In this document: one piece after another, positions 25,171 through 27,874 of the stretch
Numbering within the stretch: the first letter of the stretch is position 1
Layout of the letters: every line of letters begins with the position of its first letter
Made by a program: the position numbers and the translations under genes
DNA from: Legionella longbeachae
GTDB taxonomy: Bacteria; Pseudomonadota; Gammaproteobacteria; Legionellales; Legionellaceae
Length of the DNA stretch: 27,874 nt
NCBI GenBank assembly: GCA_016191305.1
Contig: JACPOX010000103.1
Span: 23,268 to 51,141 of the forward strand
Reading direction: 5' to 3'
Notes under the pieces: model-generated
Told to the model about the DNA's origin: nothing
Seen by the model: only the letters and a program-made list of their open reading frames with translations
The model's database searches: none

Positions 25171-25262
25171 AATTTTTCTACCTCTCGTTTTCTCAATTTT
25201 GGAGGAATTGTCAAGATAGCTTCCTCTACAGACTCATTATAAAAATCAATAGTCCAATGCAC
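25167..25262 (-). pseudogene. Truncated HigB/Gp49-like toxin
   Basis: Thirty-one codons from GTG at 25262: MHWTIDFYNESVEEAILTIP then PKLRKREVEKL and stop. WTIDFYNESVEEAILTLPPKL is the typical start of phage Gp49-like toxins of about 100-115 residues, and KREVEKL resembles their C-terminal KTPKREIEKA-type end. The middle, with the catalytic RNase part, is missing, so an internal deletion of roughly 70-80 codons is inferred. The stop overlaps the antitoxin start. No function is expected. Confidence 0.7.
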
Positions 25263-25277
25263 TTATTTAATCCATAT

Positions 25278-25306
25278 GTTATCTTATATGATAACTCAAT
25301 GTTATC
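25278..25306. promoter_or_regulatory. Probable operator of the toxin-antitoxin operon
   Basis: GTTATC-TTATAT-GATAAC (25278-25295) is a perfect 6+6 palindrome with a third GTTATC half-site at 25301-25306. It lies 16 bp upstream of the toxin GTG, where an HTH antitoxin would bind for autoregulation. Confidence 0.6.
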
Positions 25307-25372
25307 ATTTTTCCAGTTTGATGACGCGTTAAGCTGCCTATTAAATCAAGGGAATTGATTAAGATAAGATAT

Positions 25373-25705
25373 ATTGCGACACAGCTTGTGTCGTAATTAT
25401 AACTCCGGGCAAGCGTGGCAAATTGCTTCATCCGCTGTATATTTCTAAAAGAGCATCCCATCTGCATTAGAGGTGCAATGTGCCCCGCAGTAATTGCGAA
25501 ACGGACTGTTTCGCAAATTCAATTCGTGGGTAAAGGAACAAACCATCGCATATACTCAAGATTTCATTTAGATCCCTGCTTTTCAGAAAATGGTTGGTGC
25601 ATAACAAACAAGAACTACTCCAGGAAATGCGCGCCCGATTCACTTTAAGGGTTTATATTTAACCTAAAATTTCTAGTATTACTCGAAATAATGAAATTAA
25701 AATAA
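25373..25705. repeat. Repeat block A flanking the AbiE cassette
   Basis: Begins with a palindrome (ATTGCGACACA, GCT, then TGTGTCGTAAT, 25373-25397), followed by GGCAAATTGCTTCATCC and, after about 180 bp, GGTTTATATTT...AATTTCTAGTA...CTCGAAAT. The same elements in the same order occur in block B (27414-27565). A second palindrome (AATTGCGAAAC / GTTTCGCAAATT) is at 25492-25519. No gene seen between 25307 and 25764. Confidence 0.65.
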
Positions 25706-25764
25706 ACTCTTCCTGAATTTCGTGCCTAAAGGTGCAGGAAAAATTTACCTTAAATGTGGATTTC

Positions 25765-26700
25765 CTATATTTTTGTACTGAACTGCTTGATAAGTTCAAG
25801 AATCTCACTGAATTGAGGGTGATTGCCAAAATATATTTCTGATTTTTGATCGTAAAGTTTGCTAAAGGTATCCAACTCTCCAGCTTCAGATAATAAAAAA
25901 GCAGGGTTTTTGCATAGATCTAATTCATCATCTCGACCAAATTTTTCAGCCTTGTATGCCTTGTAATCCTCCGTGCTGATAAAGTCCAGTATCCTTTCAT
26001 TTTGTAATAACATATAGACATCATAATAGTGCCGAATAAAATTAACCGGTGATGTGTTTTTTTCAGCTTTATTCCTCCGATATTTTGTAGAGATGGTTTG
26101 TAGTTTTTCTACGAAGGTATATTCAGGGTAATAACATTTTACTTTTAATGCCCGGTTGTCAAATACTTTAATACCAGACGCTATTACCTTGTCATAAGCC
26201 CATGAGCTAATATCCTTTTCTTCATATGGCGTTGTTTTATCAAATCCCATTTCAAACAAAATACCTTCCTTCAAGGCTTTAAGCGGCTCAAAATGAGAGA
26301 TATATTGACCCCTGATTCCGGCACTTCTCATTTTTTTATCGTCAAACTCGTGATCACGGCTAAAAGATAGGTCTTGTATTGTCAATTTGTTAGATACATC
26401 ATCGAAAAATGTGCTTCTTGCTTCTATGTGGCTTGCCCTGGTATGGTTCTTGCCAATCTTCAGATTCAGTTCTGGCTTAGGATGTACTTGGACATCAATA
26501 TCCTCAGAAAATCGATTAATGAGATTAAAACCCTTTGATAATGAAGTTCCTCCTTTTAATTCAAAGTCATGCTGTTGTTGCAATCCCCATAAGGCATGCA
26601 TAACCCAATAATCTTTCTCAACAATACTGGGGCTTATGCCTTTTTCTTCGGAAATAACCATGAATAAATCTTTTGCATCAGGTAATTCGTGTAAAAACAT
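25765..26700 (-). CDS. abiEii: AbiEii-family nucleotidyltransferase toxin
   Basis: 311 residues from ATG at 26700, chosen because it is directly coupled to the upstream antitoxin (TAA, one base, ATG) and has GGAAA 8 nt before it; the longer reading from 26751 would overlap AbiEi by 50 bp. The nucleotidyltransferase core has KGGTSLSKG at 49-57 and SEDIDV at 65-70, the two conserved AbiEii motifs (GGT-S and the metal-binding D-x-D). Family enzymes modify cellular targets with nucleotides and cause abortive infection or stasis, neutralised by AbiEi. The length and C-terminal region look complete. Probably an anti-phage module of the island. Confidence 0.88.
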   Translation of the reverse strand: MFLHELPDAKDLFMVISEEKGISPSIVEKDYWVMHALWGLQQQHDFELKGGTSLSKGFNLINRFSEDIDVQVHPKPELNLKIGKNHTRASHIEARSTFFDDVSNKLTIQDLSFSRDHEFDDKKMRSAGIRGQYISHFEPLKALKEGILFEMGFDKTTPYEEKDISSWAYDKVIASGIKVFDNRALKVKCYYPEYTFVEKLQTISTKYRRNKAEKNTSPVNFIRHYYDVYMLLQNERILDFISTEDYKAYKAEKFGRDDELDLCKNPAFLLSEAGELDTFSKLYDQKSEIYFGNHPQFSEILELIKQFSTKI

Positions 26701-26701
26701 A

Positions 26702-27283
26702 TTAGTTTCCAAGGAGGATATGTAAATATTTTCTGGTGGCAACTTTGCCATATTTGACAGATAGTTTCATTAACTGGACTTTATCAAACTGATCGAGGTT
26801 TTTAGCAACTTTTAATTGTAATTGGCTTACATCTTCCGTTAAATATTTCGCATTGTTTAATAAGTCCACCAATAAAAATTCTTTAGTCAGTTTAGTTGGG
26901 AAACCATTACTTGGGCGTTTAAAAGAGAAAACACGATTTCCAAGCCTTTTATCCTCATGGCGCTCACTGTTATAAACAACTACTTGGTTATAAAGTTGTG
27001 TCAGGCCTAAACCCAATTTATTGTAATCATTCCATGAATACATGAGAAAGGGCTTATCAAGAAAACCTTTAACAAGCGCCTCATCAGTCGGTGGTAGTAA
27101 TCCAAAACGAGAATGCTTTGGTTTGTAATATAAACCTGTTGCTGGCTTTTTAAGCTTGTTTGCTTCCACTAAGGTATTGAGATCTCTATCCAGATTGCTT
27201 GAAAAAGACAACAAGTCCTCTCTCCGGTAAACGAAGCCGGCTTTCATATGGGAATATAGGTTGTCACGCTTTAATGTATTCAT
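26702..27283 (-). CDS. abiEi: AbiEi-family antitoxin/repressor (winged HTH)
   Basis: 193 residues from ATG at 27283. This start is preferred over in-frame upstream codons (to 27388) because a near-consensus promoter ends six bases before it. The N-terminal winged HTH (MKAGFVYRREDLLSFSSNLDRDLNTLVEANKLKKPATGLYYKP) matches AbiEi/DUF6088 proteins; the rest (SERHEDKRLGNRVFSFKRP and later helical part) is the C-terminal AbiEi domain. It should repress its own operon and block AbiEii action. It is the first gene of a two-gene operon with abiEii. Confidence 0.85.
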   Translation of the reverse strand: MNTLKRDNLYSHMKAGFVYRREDLLSFSSNLDRDLNTLVEANKLKKPATGLYYKPKHSRFGLLPPTDEALVKGFLDKPFLMYSWNDYNKLGLGLTQLYNQVVVYNSERHEDKRLGNRVFSFKRPSNGFPTKLTKEFLLVDLLNNAKYLTEDVSQLQLKVAKNLDQFDKVQLMKLSVKYGKVATRKYLHILLGN

Positions 27284-27289
27284 GGTTAT

Positions 27290-27318
27290 ATTATATGCAA
27301 CTACCCTCTGATTTGCAA
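27290..27318 (-). promoter_or_regulatory. Strong promoter of abiEi-abiEii giving a leaderless or near-leaderless mRNA
   Basis: On the minus strand, TTGCAA (27318-27313), 17 bp, TATAAT (27295-27290). Only six bases (ATAACC) separate the -10 from the ATG at 27283, so transcription should start at or next to the A of the ATG. Confidence 0.7.
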
Positions 27319-27413
27319 AAAATTTTATTAATATTTCATGTAAATATTTTTTATTAGGCCGCTCACTTTCATCTTTAACCATCTGCACTAGGCGTACAAT
27401 ATGTCCTTATGGT

Positions 27414-27565
27414 AATTGCGGCACAGCTTGTGCCGCAATTGGTAGTTTAGGGTCGCATGGCAAATTTTTTCATCCCTAAGAAATGCGAGTTGCAATTCTT
27501 TTAATGGTTTATATTTTATCTAGAATTTCTAGTAATCCTCGAAATTTTTCAAAATTAGTAAACTT
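27414..27565. repeat. Repeat block B flanking the AbiE cassette
   Basis: Starts with a perfect palindrome, AATTGCGGCACA-GCT-TGTGCCGCAATT (27414-27440, 12-bp stem), then GGCAAATTTTTTCATCC, AAATGCG, GGTTTATATTT, AATTTCTAGTA and CTCGAAAT in the same order and orientation as block A. Block A has about 140 extra bases in the middle. A third-type palindrome, AATTAGGGGCACA-ACC-TGTGCTCCAATT, is at 27636-27663. Confidence 0.65.
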
Positions 27566-27703
27566 CAGTTTAATAAAATCCCTGATAATAAAAGGGAGAA
27601 GCAGCTTAAAAAGTTAAAGCAAATTTTAGAGCCGTAATTAGGGGCACAACCTGTGCTCCAATTTTGAATTCAAGATAAGCTCGCGCAAAAAACATGGGGT
27701 TCG

Positions 27704-27874
27704 TTACTCATGAACTGCTCTATGTGGTTGGATTGCTATTAGTGTTGCAGATGGTTGGACACCCATACACTTTAAAAAATAATCTGTAATTTGTTGCATT
27801 GGTTTTCTCAACCGCTCAACGTCGGTCACAATATACCCGGCAGTGATATCACCGTTCATTTTATGGTTCATCAA
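27704..27874 (-). CDS. Tyrosine recombinase (integrase), C-terminal 56 residues, partial
   Basis: An open frame reads leftward from the right window edge to TAA at 27704. The visible tail is LMNHKMNGDITAGYIVTDVE followed by RLRKPMQQITDYFLKCMGV. This is the end of a P4-like phage integrase: the LNH histidine, the catalytic Tyr in TAGY (codon 14 from the edge), and the conserved VERLRxPMQ.I.D motif. The N-terminal and most of the catalytic domain lie outside the window. It indicates an integrated element extending further right. Confidence 0.85.
   Translation of the reverse strand: MMNHKMNGDITAGYIVTDVERLRKPMQQITDYFLKCMGVQPSATLIAIQPHRAVHE

Noticed and set aside
25373..27663. Palindromic repeats as a CRISPR array
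   Set aside because: Only four diverged palindromes at irregular distances, with no uniform spacers and no cas genes.

Overview
The window looks like a Legionella (or close relative) chromosome: AT-rich DNA, a Legionella-like core gene order (ygfB-pepP-ubiH-ubiI, zapA, 6S RNA, uvrB), a divergent Fic-type protein of the kind seen among host-directed effectors, and an accessory block starting at a tRNA-Asn gene. The genus is an inference from protein character and gene order; no database search was possible.

Layout. Positions 1-571 hold the N-terminal 190 codons of a minus-strand membrane protein that runs off the left edge. Positions 793-3784 are a tightly overlapping three-gene operon: a secreted retropepsin-like protein, an inactive transglutaminase fused to seven membrane helices, and an ATP-grasp ligase. 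A degraded IS5-type transposase start (about 3888-4030) precedes a Fic-domain protein (4309-5685). Positions 5811-10076 (minus) are the conserved cluster ygfB-pepP-ubiH-ubiI. zapA is divergent from it. A thioredoxin-fold protein, 6S RNA (plus strand, about 11173-11330), a broken uvrB (minus) and a divergent aspartate aminotransferase follow. tRNA-Asn (14648-14723) closes the core part.

From tRNA-Asn to the right edge, where the C-terminus of a tyrosine recombinase is visible (27704-27874), the content is that of an integrated island. It carries a small membrane protein, a membrane-anchored coiled-coil protein, a very large SF1 helicase with a C-terminal Vsr-like nuclease domain, a REP-associated tyrosine transposase between two inverted REP hairpins, a candidate cis-acting replication or regulatory region (phased GTTCTTTT repeats inside a 26-bp inverted repeat, followed by hairpins), a DUF927 ATPase with an AlpA-like regulator, the remnant of a HigB-like toxin with its intact XRE antitoxin, and an AbiEi/AbiEii pair between two related repeat blocks.

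Main observations: (1) uvrB has lost about 65 nt covering a helicase motif and is frameshifted. (2) The island helicase-nuclease keeps Walker A, the motif VI region and the nuclease, but appears to have lost the segment with Walker B and motif III in frame. (3) The HigB-like toxin is reduced to 31 codons while its antitoxin is intact. Three internal deletions in one window suggest either decay or an assembly problem and should be tested with reads. (4) The helicase and coiled-coil genes form a two-gene operon that could be a defence system. (5) The repeats below the DUF927 gene look like an origin. (6) The AbiE cassette is bracketed by imperfect direct repeats containing palindromes.
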